Assembly: GCF_020687695.1 (NCBI RefSeq)
Contig: NZ_JAJEWL010000005.1
Coordinates: forward strand, 124,001-188,000
Length of the DNA stretch: 64,000 nt
Reading direction: 5' to 3'
From: Pusillimonas sp. MFBS29
Lineage (GTDB): Bacteria; Pseudomonadota; Gammaproteobacteria; Burkholderiales; Burkholderiaceae_B
Below the pieces are notes generated by a model. That model searched no databases, was not told the origin of the DNA, and saw nothing but the letters and a program-made list of their open reading frames with translations. How positions within the stretch are numbered: position 1 is the stretch's first letter; the number at the start of each line of letters is the position of its first letter. The translations under genes were made by a program, and so were the position numbers. Shown piece by piece: positions 53,274 through 61,694 of the stretch.

Positions 53274-55897
53274 GCGCCACCCCCGGCTTGCTGCGCCTTG
53301 GGCAAGGTTTTGGCGAACTTGACGTAAGCACCTGCGGTCCGGGTACTGGATTCGATCAGCGACTGAGAAACATCGGCCCTGAACAGATTGGCGCCTCGTA
53401 AGTCGGCAAATCGAAAATCACTCTTTTGCATCAAGGCATCGATCAGGTCAGCTTCACGCAAGTCAGCCCCCGCCATATCGGTTTCCATGAATAATGTGCC
53501 GCGCGCGTCGGACCGCACAAAGCTTGCATCGCGCAGGCTGGCCTGGGAAAAATCACAGTTTTTGAGCCGCGCACCGTCAAAATCCGTCTTGTCCAGAACC
53601 AGACTGCGCAAGCTGCACTCATCCAGCAAGGCATCGCGGAACACCGCAGCCACCATGTCCATCTCGACTACGCAACAAGTTTTCAAACGGCTTTGCACAT
53701 AACGCGGCGGGCTTGAAAAAACGCCCTGAACCCAGGCACACGCCGTCAGGCTCGCGCCGCTGTAATCCATTGCCTCCAGCCCGCACTCGACCCAGGCCAC
53801 GCGGTTCAGCACCGCCCCGTCAAAGCTCAGGCGCTCAAACCGGGACTGCTGCCAGAAGGTCACGTTGTCAAAGTGTGCCTGTTCAAAAGCGCAGTCCTCC
53901 ATCTCGATGGCGGACGGCACGCAATCCTTGAACACGGCCCGCGTAAAACGGGATTGAGAGACCTCGGTGCGGTCAAGTATGGTGGCGTTGAAGCTGGCAT
54001 CGTCAAAGGCACTTGCATGAATCAGGGCTTCACCCAGATTGGCCTGATCCAGAACGGCACCGCAGCAGTCCGTTTCATGGAACTGCGCACGGGTCAGCAC
54101 AGCACGCGTCAGATCAGCACCATTGAGCTTCACCCGGCTCAGATTCGCACGCTCCATCCAGGTGCCATGACATCTGGCCTGCGACAAGTCCAGGTCAGAC
54201 AGATCGACTCCGGTCAGGTCCAGCCCCGACAGGTCGCGGCTGCCTTGCATCAGCGTCACGACCCTGCGTCGCATGCGCACACTGCGCCCACCCAGGGCAG
54301 GCTCGGCAGGCGATTGATGATGCGCCGCAGACAGATAAAGCTTGCCCAACTTCGCCTGCGCATTGTCCTGCATGGCTTGAAATTCCTCGATGCTCATGCC
54401 TGCAGTACCTTTTGCTTCCGCCTCGCGCGCCATATTGCGCAAGTTCATCATGCCTTCATCACGATTCAGGCGGGGCGGCCCTCCCGGTGTCGACGCAACG
54501 CCGCCACCCGCGGTATCCATGGCTTGCTTTGCCTGAGGCATACTCTGGAATGCCTCTTTGTGCCGCGCTTCGGACGCACGCTTTTTCCTGAGCATATCGA
54601 CCTTCATGAGACGCGTCTTGCGCCGCATGCTGCGTGCATAGTCGGGCAGGTCGTCCAGGGACCCCAGCGGTTCGAACTGCTCATCATCCAGCTGATAATC
54701 AGCCGGATTCTGCCCTGCTTGCCGGACACGCTCCAGCATGTCTTGCTTGAGTGTCGCGGCGCGCTGGCGCTGGTTCACCATTTGAGGCCTGCCCATCACC
54801 CCGCTGCCGGCCTGCTGAAACTCACGGTTATCCAGCATCTGCTCCGGCAGCAGATCCTTGTCACGGAATGCGTGCAAGGCACCCGAATCGCGCGGCAGGC
54901 GCTGTTTCAGGACTTGCCGATAGTGTTCCTGGCTGCGGGCGTGCGCATCGAGCGACTCCAGCGCGGGCATGATGCTCGCAATTTCAGAGCCGTCTTCCGT
55001 CGTCAACGGCAGCGCACCATGAAAAATCAACAGCATCCGCTCGCGGTCGGGGAAGAACCAGGCCGTGGTATGGCGCATGCCGATTTCCTCGAGATCGTCT
55101 GCGCCGTGACGCTGAACAAAACACCGGGCGCGCACAGCCGGCAGCCGGCCTTGCAGGCAGGCATGCTCGGGATGCATATTCCAGATTTCATATTCGGCTG
55201 CGGCAGTCAGCTCGGTTTGTCTGGCAAACCACTGATCCTCAGAGGCCGCATTGAAAAAATGCGGATCCAGCGTATCGGGCAAACCCGGAAAGCCATCAGT
55301 CAGCCAACCCTCGTCGTAGCCTCCAGCCCGCTTGAAACGGCGAGGTCTGGCCGGAGAAACCGGCCCCAGCGACACAGGCACGCCAGCCTGCCCCTCGCGG
55401 CTCAGACGCTGACCGAGCGCCTCGACGTTGGGCACACGCCAGACGCCGTCGGCGTCGCGTGCCGCCCCCATGCCGCATTCATTCTCGGCAAACCCGGCGC
55501 CGCCATAGGTATGGCGCCAGTTAACCGGCACACCCTGCACAGCTGCGGCCTGGCTCATGCCGCCCTGGGCCCAATGCCTGTCGCCATGGACGATCAGGCT
55601 TTTCTCCAGATGATCGACCCGTGCGCTGACCGCCACACGCCCCGGTTCGCCCGTGTCATGCGACCAGGCCCTGCCCGACACCAGGAACTCTGCGCAAGGC
55701 TTGGGGATGCTCAGGTCCAGCACCTCGTCCTCGTCCAGTTCCTCGCCCGAAATCTTCCATAGATCGGCCTCTGCCACCAGGCCGGGCGCGGTATCGAGCG
55801 TGGTCATGGCCAATACCGCCACGCCCAGCTGATGTTGCCTGCGGTACTGATAGGGGCGGCTCAGGATGCCCAGTCTTAACGGCTTGATGATACGCAT
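53270..55897 (-). CDS. DUF2169 domain fused to pentapeptide repeats
   Basis: An 875-residue protein. The N-terminal DUF2169 domain (about 1-310) starts with MRIIKPLRLGILSRPYQYRR and contains VNWRHTYGGAGFAENE. A charged helical region (about 350-540) is followed by about 300 residues of pentapeptide repeats (LSGLDLTGVDLSDLDLSQARC onward). DUF2169 proteins occur beside vgrG and PAAR-like genes and are thought to aid effector loading. The ATG at 55897 is used; a TTG 3 codons upstream is possible. The fusion with a second pentapeptide protein downstream is distinctive. Confidence 0.9.
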   Translation of the reverse strand: MRIIKPLRLGILSRPYQYRRQHQLGVAVLAMTTLDTAPGLVAEADLWKISGEELDEDEVLDLSIPKPCAEFLVSGRAWSHDTGEPGRVAVSARVDHLEKSLIVHGDRHWAQGGMSQAAAVQGVPVNWRHTYGGAGFAENECGMGAARDADGVWRVPNVEALGQRLSREGQAGVPVSLGPVSPARPRRFKRAGGYDEGWLTDGFPGLPDTLDPHFFNAASEDQWFARQTELTAAAEYEIWNMHPEHACLQGRLPAVRARCFVQRHGADDLEEIGMRHTTAWFFPDRERMLLIFHGALPLTTEDGSEIASIMPALESLDAHARSQEHYRQVLKQRLPRDSGALHAFRDKDLLPEQMLDNREFQQAGSGVMGRPQMVNQRQRAATLKQDMLERVRQAGQNPADYQLDDEQFEPLGSLDDLPDYARSMRRKTRLMKVDMLRKKRASEARHKEAFQSMPQAKQAMDTAGGGVASTPGGPPRLNRDEGMMNLRNMAREAEAKGTAGMSIEEFQAMQDNAQAKLGKLYLSAAHHQSPAEPALGGRSVRMRRRVVTLMQGSRDLSGLDLTGVDLSDLDLSQARCHGTWMERANLSRVKLNGADLTRAVLTRAQFHETDCCGAVLDQANLGEALIHASAFDDASFNATILDRTEVSQSRFTRAVFKDCVPSAIEMEDCAFEQAHFDNVTFWQQSRFERLSFDGAVLNRVAWVECGLEAMDYSGASLTACAWVQGVFSSPPRYVQSRLKTCCVVEMDMVAAVFRDALLDECSLRSLVLDKTDFDGARLKNCDFSQASLRDASFVRSDARGTLFMETDMAGADLREADLIDALMQKSDFRFADLRGANLFRADVSQSLIESSTRTAGAYVKFAKTLPKAQQAGGGA

Positions 55898-55929
55898 ACT
55901 CTGCAATAGCTCCGTACATCCAGGTACGT

Positions 55930-56457
55930 CTAATTGACCTGGACCGGAGAACGGCTCCTGTCTATGGCCAGCGTGGCCGGGTCATCAGGGTCGTACAGCA
56001 CGTGAACCGTCCTGCCGGTCGCAAAATTGGGCAGCACGGCATCCTCGACCCATACGACCAGCCGGGCAATACGCTCGCTGCCATCGGGTTCGCTGACCGC
56101 CAGGGTCAGATTCAGCCCGGTCCGGTGCATGGTTTGGCCTTCTTCCGTTCCCCGGCGATCCAGCGCAACCACTTTGGCCGTCGTCCGCACAGCAAGGCTG
56201 TCACGGCTGAGACGGTCGGCCAGCCTTTCTTCCTGGCGGGGAAGAAAACCCAGGGTCAACACCACAAACATCAGCACCGAAAACGCCAGAATTACCCAGA
56301 ACCACGCCGGATGCGTTTGCTCCGTAATCAACACGCGCATCATGACCACGCAAAACACGACCGAGCATGCCGCCACACCCAGTACGATCATTAGACTGTT
56401 CGGCATGGTCGTTTCATTTTTCCTCATCGCAGTCCGTTCTTGTATCTGGCTTTTCAT
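55930..56457 (-). CDS. Membrane protein with two N-terminal helices (DUF3592-like)
   Basis: A 175-residue protein with hydrophobic segments at about 20-41 and 52-72 and a soluble beta-rich domain ending in VHVLYDPDDPATLAID, a pattern of DUF3592-like proteins. AAGG lies 5 bp upstream of the ATG at 56457, which is 7 bp past the vgrG stop. It could be a membrane-located accessory or an immunity-like protein of the T6SS operon; nothing in the sequence decides. Confidence 0.75.
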   Translation of the reverse strand: MKSQIQERTAMRKNETTMPNSLMIVLGVAACSVVFCVVMMRVLITEQTHPAWFWVILAFSVLMFVVLTLGFLPRQEERLADRLSRDSLAVRTTAKVVALDRRGTEEGQTMHRTGLNLTLAVSEPDGSERIARLVVWVEDAVLPNFATGRTVHVLYDPDDPATLAIDRSRSPVQVN

Positions 56458-56464
56458 GCCCGCC

Positions 56465-58813
56465 TTACATAAAAATATTCATGACTTTGGTGTACAGATT
56501 CAAACCACCGGTGTTGATCCTGGCTGCAGCCGTGCCGGCTACCTTGACCAGTTTCTGGGTCAGTTCAATCTGGCCGTTGTCGTTCTTGAAGTCAAAGAAA
56601 TCAAGCTTCACTACGGCGTATTGCAAGTTCAGAACGTAGGCCTGCCCCCTGAGGCCCCACAGGTCGGCCGCAGCACCTGTCACCGAGAACCTGGCCGGCG
56701 TACCCTTGGCGTAGCTGTTTTGCCAGAAGGCGGTAGGGCCGGTGTTGTTCAGTGTCCAGGAAGGTGTAGTCACCGTAACGCCTCCTTCGGCATTAACCGT
56801 AACGGGGCCCGTAATGGTTTTGCCCAAGGTGCCGTCCAGGGTGCTTGTCGTGTTGCCCGTTACCGTATGGGTAACGGCACCGGTTATGGTGTCGGTGACA
56901 TCGCCGGTAATCGTGCGCGTTACCGTTCCGGTCGTGGTCTGTGTATGGTCGCCGGTAATGGTTTCATCCACCGTGCCGGTGGTGTTGTCCACAACCGGCC
57001 CTGTAATGGTGCGCGTGACATCGCCGGTGGTAGTCTGGGTAAGGTTGCCCGTAATGGTTTCATCGACATTGCCGGTGATCGTCTCGATCACATTTCCCGT
57101 CACGCTGCGGGTTTCGTCGCCGGTAATGGTTTCATTGACCGCCCCCGTCACCGTGCGGTCCGCCCCCGACAGGAAGGTCTCGGTTTCCTGCCCGTGTGTG
57201 GTGCTGGTGCGCGCACTCATGACCGTCAGGGTGTCGTTGCCCAGGATGACCGTATTGCGGTCACCGTCAACGGTATGCAGTTCATTGGCCTCGACTTCGG
57301 TCGTCAGGTCGCGCTCGGCATGCAGCCAGATGCGTTCGCCACCAGCCACATCCTCGAACATTAAGGCGTTGGCGGTGTTGCGGTCACCATCCTTGGAACG
57401 GCTCAGAAAACCGCTTTGGGTGGCGTTGCCGGGCAGATCCCAGGGCGGCATATTGCTGGCGTTATAGACACGGCCAATGATGATGGGGCGATCCGGATGT
57501 CCGCCAATGAAATCCACGATGACCTCATCATCGACACGCGGCAGTTGAATACCACCGAAGCCACCACCGGCCCACGGGCTGGATACCCGCACCCAGCACG
57601 AGCTGTTCTCGTTGGTTTGTCCGTAGCGGTCCCAGCGAAACTGCACCTTGACGCAGCCGTAGCGGTCGGTCCATATCTGTTCACCCGGCTTGCCCACCAC
57701 TTTGGCCGTCTGTGGCCCATGTGTACGCGGCAGCGGTGTGACCCGGGGGGGGCGAAACGGCAGGCTGGAAGGGATGGCCGCGAAATCGACCTCGAACTGA
57801 CTGGCCTCGGTTTCATTGCTGGCATAATCACCTTCCCGAATGTGATACACCACCTTCTGGATCAGATACTCACGATTTTCGGACAAACGTGGATGATTGA
57901 CCAGACTCAGCAGACGTCCGGGTGCAAGCGCATGTGCGTTGCTATGCCCGGTCACTTGCGATTGCTGAGCCTGCAGGGCCTCAAGACGCACCTGCGAATA
58001 GTGCTCGCCCTGATCCGGCTCGGTATAGCCCCCCATCCACTCATAGACTTCCAGGTCTCCGTTGGCATAGCCGCCAGGGTTGCTGCGCAGCGCGTCCAGG
58101 CTGGCGGCGGGCTTCTTGAAATCGTAGTCCACCGTAGCAAATTTTCCGGGCGTGACCTGCTCGGCCGGCTCCCAGCGAGAAATATGCTCCTTGTCCGGCT
58201 GCACCACACGGTCTGGTCCGATATAAGGCAAGGACTCCAGCCCGGGAAATGCTTCATGCTGGGAAACGTCGTCAGTCAGCACCAGCACATGCTTGCCGTC
58301 TTCATGCCTGAACCAGTAGTAGATACCTTCATGCTCCATCAGACGGCTGATGAAGGCAAAATCCGTTTCCTGATACTGCACACAATATTCCCAGGTGCGA
58401 TAGCTGCCGCTGAGCTTGAACTCGCAAGGAAATTCATAATCGGACAAGACCTCACGAATGACATCGGGCACCGATTTTTCCTGGAAGATCTTGCTGTCGG
58501 TAGTCTGCGTCAGGTACCACAACCACGGGCGTACCACTGCGCGATATATGTAGTAGCGCGATGTGGCGCTGGCACGGCCAATAAGCTTGCAGCGTATGAC
58601 CTGCCCGTTCAAGTAGCGGGCACCGGACCAACCCAGGTCTATGCTCACCGTCAATGGCTGGCTCAGCAACTGCTTCAGATCCAGGGAATGAGACTCGGAC
58701 AGCATCTCCACTTCAAATTCGAACAGTGTCGACAACTCCTCTTCGCCGTGGAGCGAGCGGAATATCAATGTATCGCCAGGTAACGATGTACTGACTTTAA
58801 CGGTACGGTTCAC
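56465..58813 (-). CDS. vgrG: VgrG spike protein with octapeptide needle repeats
   Basis: A 782-residue T6SS tip protein. The N-terminal part is gp27-like (FEFEVEMLSES to SSLPFRPPR) and is followed by a gp5-like OB region (WTDRYGCVKVQFRWDRYGQ, SCWVRVSSPWAGGGFGG). Residues about 550-668 are some 15 copies of an eight-residue unit ending in T-(I/V/T)-T-G, the gp5-type triple beta-helix needle. A tail of about 115 residues follows. The start is a GTG at 58813 with AGGAGG 7 bp upstream; an in-frame ATG at 58876 overlaps the DUF3540 gene. Confidence 0.94.
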   Translation of the reverse strand: MNRTVKVSTSLPGDTLIFRSLHGEEELSTLFEFEVEMLSESHSLDLKQLLSQPLTVSIDLGWSGARYLNGQVIRCKLIGRASATSRYYIYRAVVRPWLWYLTQTTDSKIFQEKSVPDVIREVLSDYEFPCEFKLSGSYRTWEYCVQYQETDFAFISRLMEHEGIYYWFRHEDGKHVLVLTDDVSQHEAFPGLESLPYIGPDRVVQPDKEHISRWEPAEQVTPGKFATVDYDFKKPAASLDALRSNPGGYANGDLEVYEWMGGYTEPDQGEHYSQVRLEALQAQQSQVTGHSNAHALAPGRLLSLVNHPRLSENREYLIQKVVYHIREGDYASNETEASQFEVDFAAIPSSLPFRPPRVTPLPRTHGPQTAKVVGKPGEQIWTDRYGCVKVQFRWDRYGQTNENSSCWVRVSSPWAGGGFGGIQLPRVDDEVIVDFIGGHPDRPIIIGRVYNASNMPPWDLPGNATQSGFLSRSKDGDRNTANALMFEDVAGGERIWLHAERDLTTEVEANELHTVDGDRNTVILGNDTLTVMSARTSTTHGQETETFLSGADRTVTGAVNETITGDETRSVTGNVIETITGNVDETITGNLTQTTTGDVTRTITGPVVDNTTGTVDETITGDHTQTTTGTVTRTITGDVTDTITGAVTHTVTGNTTSTLDGTLGKTITGPVTVNAEGGVTVTTPSWTLNNTGPTAFWQNSYAKGTPARFSVTGAAADLWGLRGQAYVLNLQYAVVKLDFFDFKNDNGQIELTQKLVKVAGTAAARINTGGLNLYTKVMNIFM

Positions 58814-58847
58814 GCAATGGCCTCCTGCATGCTTACTTTTTCTGCTC

Positions 58848-59507
58848 CTAGCCCATATGTATCTGGTCGGCGTCAACCTTGACCAGATCAGTGCCTGTAA
58901 TCAGCGTATGCTGTGCATGCAAACGCACGGTATGCTCAGCTTGACAATCAATACGGCCGGCACGCACCTGTTCGGTATCCTGTGTAATCCGGAACACCTG
59001 TTGTGCCAGTTGGGAAATACGATCCATCACAACCTCACAGGCCTTGCCTATCAGGTTCACTGTGCTCACACTGACTCTGGCTCGAGCACCCAGATAATCA
59101 AGCTCGCCCACTGCGCACTCGGCCTGATTGGCCCGCAAGCCCAGCCTGACCGTGTCAAGCGACAGCGCCTCACCGCCCTGCAAGGCAACTGCTTGCCCTG
59201 CTTGCATGGAAATGCTTCCCTGTGGGCAGGCAATGACCATATCGCCCTGCGTTTCCAGACGGGCAGTATCCGGCCTGGCCTGACGTATGACAGCAATCAG
59301 GTAGGTCTGCTGCGGAACCGGGCCGCTGATCAAAACCTCATCACCCACTTCGGGAACGAGTAGGCAACTGGCGGCCCTTTGAACACGCCACTCCGCCGTC
59401 TCGCATTGCACCACGCAATATCCACCATCCTCCACCCGTATCACCGTACCCAATAGCTGTACCGGGTCGTACTGCAACACGGCACCTGGTTTGACAGCGG
59501 TTCTCAT
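58848..59507 (-). CDS. DUF3540 protein (T6SS-associated)
   Basis: A 219-residue protein of the DUF3540 family. The first part is beta-rich (LLGTVIRVEDGGYCVVQCET and VGDEVLISG) and the C-terminal third has the conserved VNLIGKACEVVMDRISQLAQQVFRITQDTEQVRAG helix and an LHAQHTLITG stretch. These proteins sit beside vgrG, DUF2169 and DUF4150 genes and are presumed to help assemble the spike. AGGAGA precedes the ATG. The 120-bp gap upstream (59508-59628) shows no gene. Confidence 0.88.
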   Translation of the reverse strand: MRTAVKPGAVLQYDPVQLLGTVIRVEDGGYCVVQCETAEWRVQRAASCLLVPEVGDEVLISGPVPQQTYLIAVIRQARPDTARLETQGDMVIACPQGSISMQAGQAVALQGGEALSLDTVRLGLRANQAECAVGELDYLGARARVSVSTVNLIGKACEVVMDRISQLAQQVFRITQDTEQVRAGRIDCQAEHTVRLHAQHTLITGTDLVKVDADQIHMG

Positions 59508-59628
59508 GGGTCTGGCTCTCCTGTAATTGTTCGCACGACAGTATGGAAAAACAAAAAATCAGTTTGATGACATGGATACTTCTTTACTCTTCTTACGTTT
59601 TGTCAGGCCGCCTGGTTCCGGCACATGC

Positions 59629-60963
59629 TCAGTCATTCGCCTCGAAGTCGTGCGCAATGCTTGCTGACTCGCCCGCCCGCACCGTCAGGGTCTGCTCATG
59701 CGGCGGCAACTCTCCGTTGATCACCCTGACCCGATATTCGCCTGGCTTGAGCGACAAGGAGCGCAGAGGAGGCGATACACCCTGGGATGCCCCATTGACG
59801 AACACTTCTCCCCACGGCCTGATGGACAAGCCTATCCTTACGTCTGCACCGGTTGCCCGCTCAGCCGGCGCTGGGGCGGTGGTTGACGTTGCCTGTTCCC
59901 TCTCGTCGGTGGCTGAATCAACATCAGCCGATTCGGCGTCGGCCGGCATTACTTCAGTTAACGCGGCGTCGTCCTGCACCGTTGTCTCTGGCGCAGGCTG
60001 TGGTTCCTGAGTTTCCGGGTCGGTCGCAGCCAATAACGCGCGAGCCTGCATATGTGCCTGCATGTCCAGCTCTTCTATCGGCATGGGCGCAAGCGGCGTT
60101 GCCGGCGCTGGTTCGGGTGCGGCAGCGGGTTCCGGTGCAGCAGCTGGTTCCGGTGCATCCACCGCTTGCGCCACCTGCGGCACGGCCACCTCCTGGCTGT
60201 CGGTGCCCTGTTCGCGCAACAGATAAGCCCCCGCTGCAATCAGCGCGATCACGACGAACGCCATCATCCAGATCGGGGCCTTGTTCCTGGTCTGCTCTTG
60301 CACTGGTTCCGGCATCGGCGCTGGTACAGCAGTTTGCGGCAGCGGCTCGGGAACCGGCGTCATGGCTACCTTCGGCTTGTCCTGCCCGCCTGCGACCGGC
60401 ACCAGCGGCAGGCCCAGGGCCTGTGCAAACTCATCGACACTGGCAAACCGCTGTTGCCCCAGCAACGACATGCCCCGGTCTATTGCATCTAAAAACCGAG
60501 GTGCATAAGCCGGCAGATTCATGCCCTGCAGGGGCTCGCAGGTATCGGACACCATGCGTTGCACAGCATCGGGCGGTGACTGCTTAAGGATCAGGCTTCT
60601 GGCCAGGGCCGACACGCCGTAGATGTCCGTCCATGGGCCCAGTGGCCACGCCGGATCATCGACATACTGCTCGAACGCGGCAAATCCGGGATTGACCAGA
60701 TCGTGCAAGCCTTCGGGCAAGGCGCGGCCATCCATCGAGACGGCAAGCCCGGCATCCAGATGCAGCCTGCCCTGTGGATCCAGCATCACATGGTCGGGCG
60801 ACATGGCCCCGTATAGACGGCTGTTCGCATGCAAGGGCTGCAAGGCACGGCACAATTGACCCAGCCAGCTTTCAAGATCGGTTTGAGACAGGGTGTAGCC
60901 AGCCGACAACCAACCGCTGTCGCGCAAAGGAATTCCGCTGGTTTGAGCAATACCTGATGTCAT
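59629..60963 (-). CDS. Membrane pseudokinase with C-terminal PEGA domain
   Basis: A 444-residue protein. Residues 1-190 look like only the C-lobe of a Ser/Thr kinase: the catalytic loop reads YGAMSPDH (51-58) where HRDxxPxN is expected, and the DFG position reads DAG (69-72 region), so catalytic residues are lost. A membrane helix (about 230-249) leads to an Ala/Pro/Glu-rich linker and a PEGA domain (about 375-442; IRPWGEVFVNGASQGVSPP). It may be a scaffold form of the PpkA-type T6SS regulator. The start overlaps the tagF stop by 4 bp. Confidence 0.82.
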   Translation of the reverse strand: MTSGIAQTSGIPLRDSGWLSAGYTLSQTDLESWLGQLCRALQPLHANSRLYGAMSPDHVMLDPQGRLHLDAGLAVSMDGRALPEGLHDLVNPGFAAFEQYVDDPAWPLGPWTDIYGVSALARSLILKQSPPDAVQRMVSDTCEPLQGMNLPAYAPRFLDAIDRGMSLLGQQRFASVDEFAQALGLPLVPVAGGQDKPKVAMTPVPEPLPQTAVPAPMPEPVQEQTRNKAPIWMMAFVVIALIAAGAYLLREQGTDSQEVAVPQVAQAVDAPEPAAAPEPAAAPEPAPATPLAPMPIEELDMQAHMQARALLAATDPETQEPQPAPETTVQDDAALTEVMPADAESADVDSATDEREQATSTTAPAPAERATGADVRIGLSIRPWGEVFVNGASQGVSPPLRSLSLKPGEYRVRVINGELPPHEQTLTVRAGESASIAHDFEAND

Positions 60964-61691
60964 CGATAACCTGCGTGAGAAACAAACAATTTGTTGAACA
61001 AGGTGGCGTTAAGCGAGCCGCCATGCACGTGGCTCTTGTAGGCGGCGCCCTCCACGGTATTGGTCCACCAATAACTCGTATGCGCACTTGGATTGAAGAA
61101 TGCAGGCAGGTCGCGCCAGCCCAGGTCGTCGTTCACGCCAACGGCCACCGGTGTTCCATGACCGACATTGAGCACGCTCAGGATATCGGCGCCGGGATCT
61201 TCAGCCACCGGTGCTTGCGCCGCAACCATGGATTTGATCTCACTGCAAGCCAGGCGCAGCGACTGATCAAATTGCTCCGGGCTGCAGCCATGGCGCAAGG
61301 CGGCCAGCAGGCTGACTCCAAGCTGCCGGTAGAAGCCGTTAGCACCGGCCAGCACCGAGGGATTGAAATCACGCTCAGGAATGCTCAGCATAATGACCAG
61401 CGGGTAAGAGCGCCCCACCCGGTCACGGCTGGGGCCGATACAACCCAGCTGCACGACGCCCGAGCCGAAGCCGGCCGGCACCGCGAAGTTCCACAAAGGC
61501 GCCACCTGATACGCCGCTTCAACATTCTGCGCATCACGCTGATGCAGGCCGGCGACCCCCATCTGCAGCCACTTGTCCCACCACTGCACCAGCTCGCGGC
61601 TCAGGCGCCTGTGAAGAAAATCGCCATTGGCGGGCATTTTTCCATACCACCCCACAGCGCTCCAGCATGCCTCAATGTCACTATGCTTCAT
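60960..61691 (-). CDS. tagF: T6SS-associated protein TagF
   Basis: A 243-residue TagF/ImpM-family protein (DUF2094). It opens with VGWYGKMPANGDFLHRRLSRELVQWWDKWLQ and contains IGPSRDRVGRSYPLVIML, both family hallmarks. In Pseudomonas TagF restrains T6SS assembly post-translationally, acting against the threonine-phosphorylation arm. The start lies 3 bp after the tssM stop, and a pseudokinase gene follows with a 4-bp overlap, so the regulatory proteins are grouped. Confidence 0.93.
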   Translation of the reverse strand: MKHSDIEACWSAVGWYGKMPANGDFLHRRLSRELVQWWDKWLQMGVAGLHQRDAQNVEAAYQVAPLWNFAVPAGFGSGVVQLGCIGPSRDRVGRSYPLVIMLSIPERDFNPSVLAGANGFYRQLGVSLLAALRHGCSPEQFDQSLRLACSEIKSMVAAQAPVAEDPGADILSVLNVGHGTPVAVGVNDDLGWRDLPAFFNPSAHTSYWWTNTVEGAAYKSHVHGGSLNATLFNKLFVSHAGYR

Positions 61692-61694
61692 GTG

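Noticed and set aside
53873-55762. A 629-codon plus-strand open frame antisense to the DUF2169-pentapeptide gene
   Set aside because: The minus strand encodes a clear DUF2169 domain and regular pentapeptide repeats; the plus-strand translation is unstructured and repeat-derived.
56780-57180. Regular short DNA repeats that could suggest a CRISPR array
   Set aside because: The 24-bp period is continuous without unique spacers and encodes the octapeptide needle of VgrG in frame.
58814-58876. Longer vgrG frame starting at the ATG at 58876
   Set aside because: It overlaps the DUF3540 coding end, lacks a ribosome site, and the GTG at 58813 has AGGAGG in the right place.
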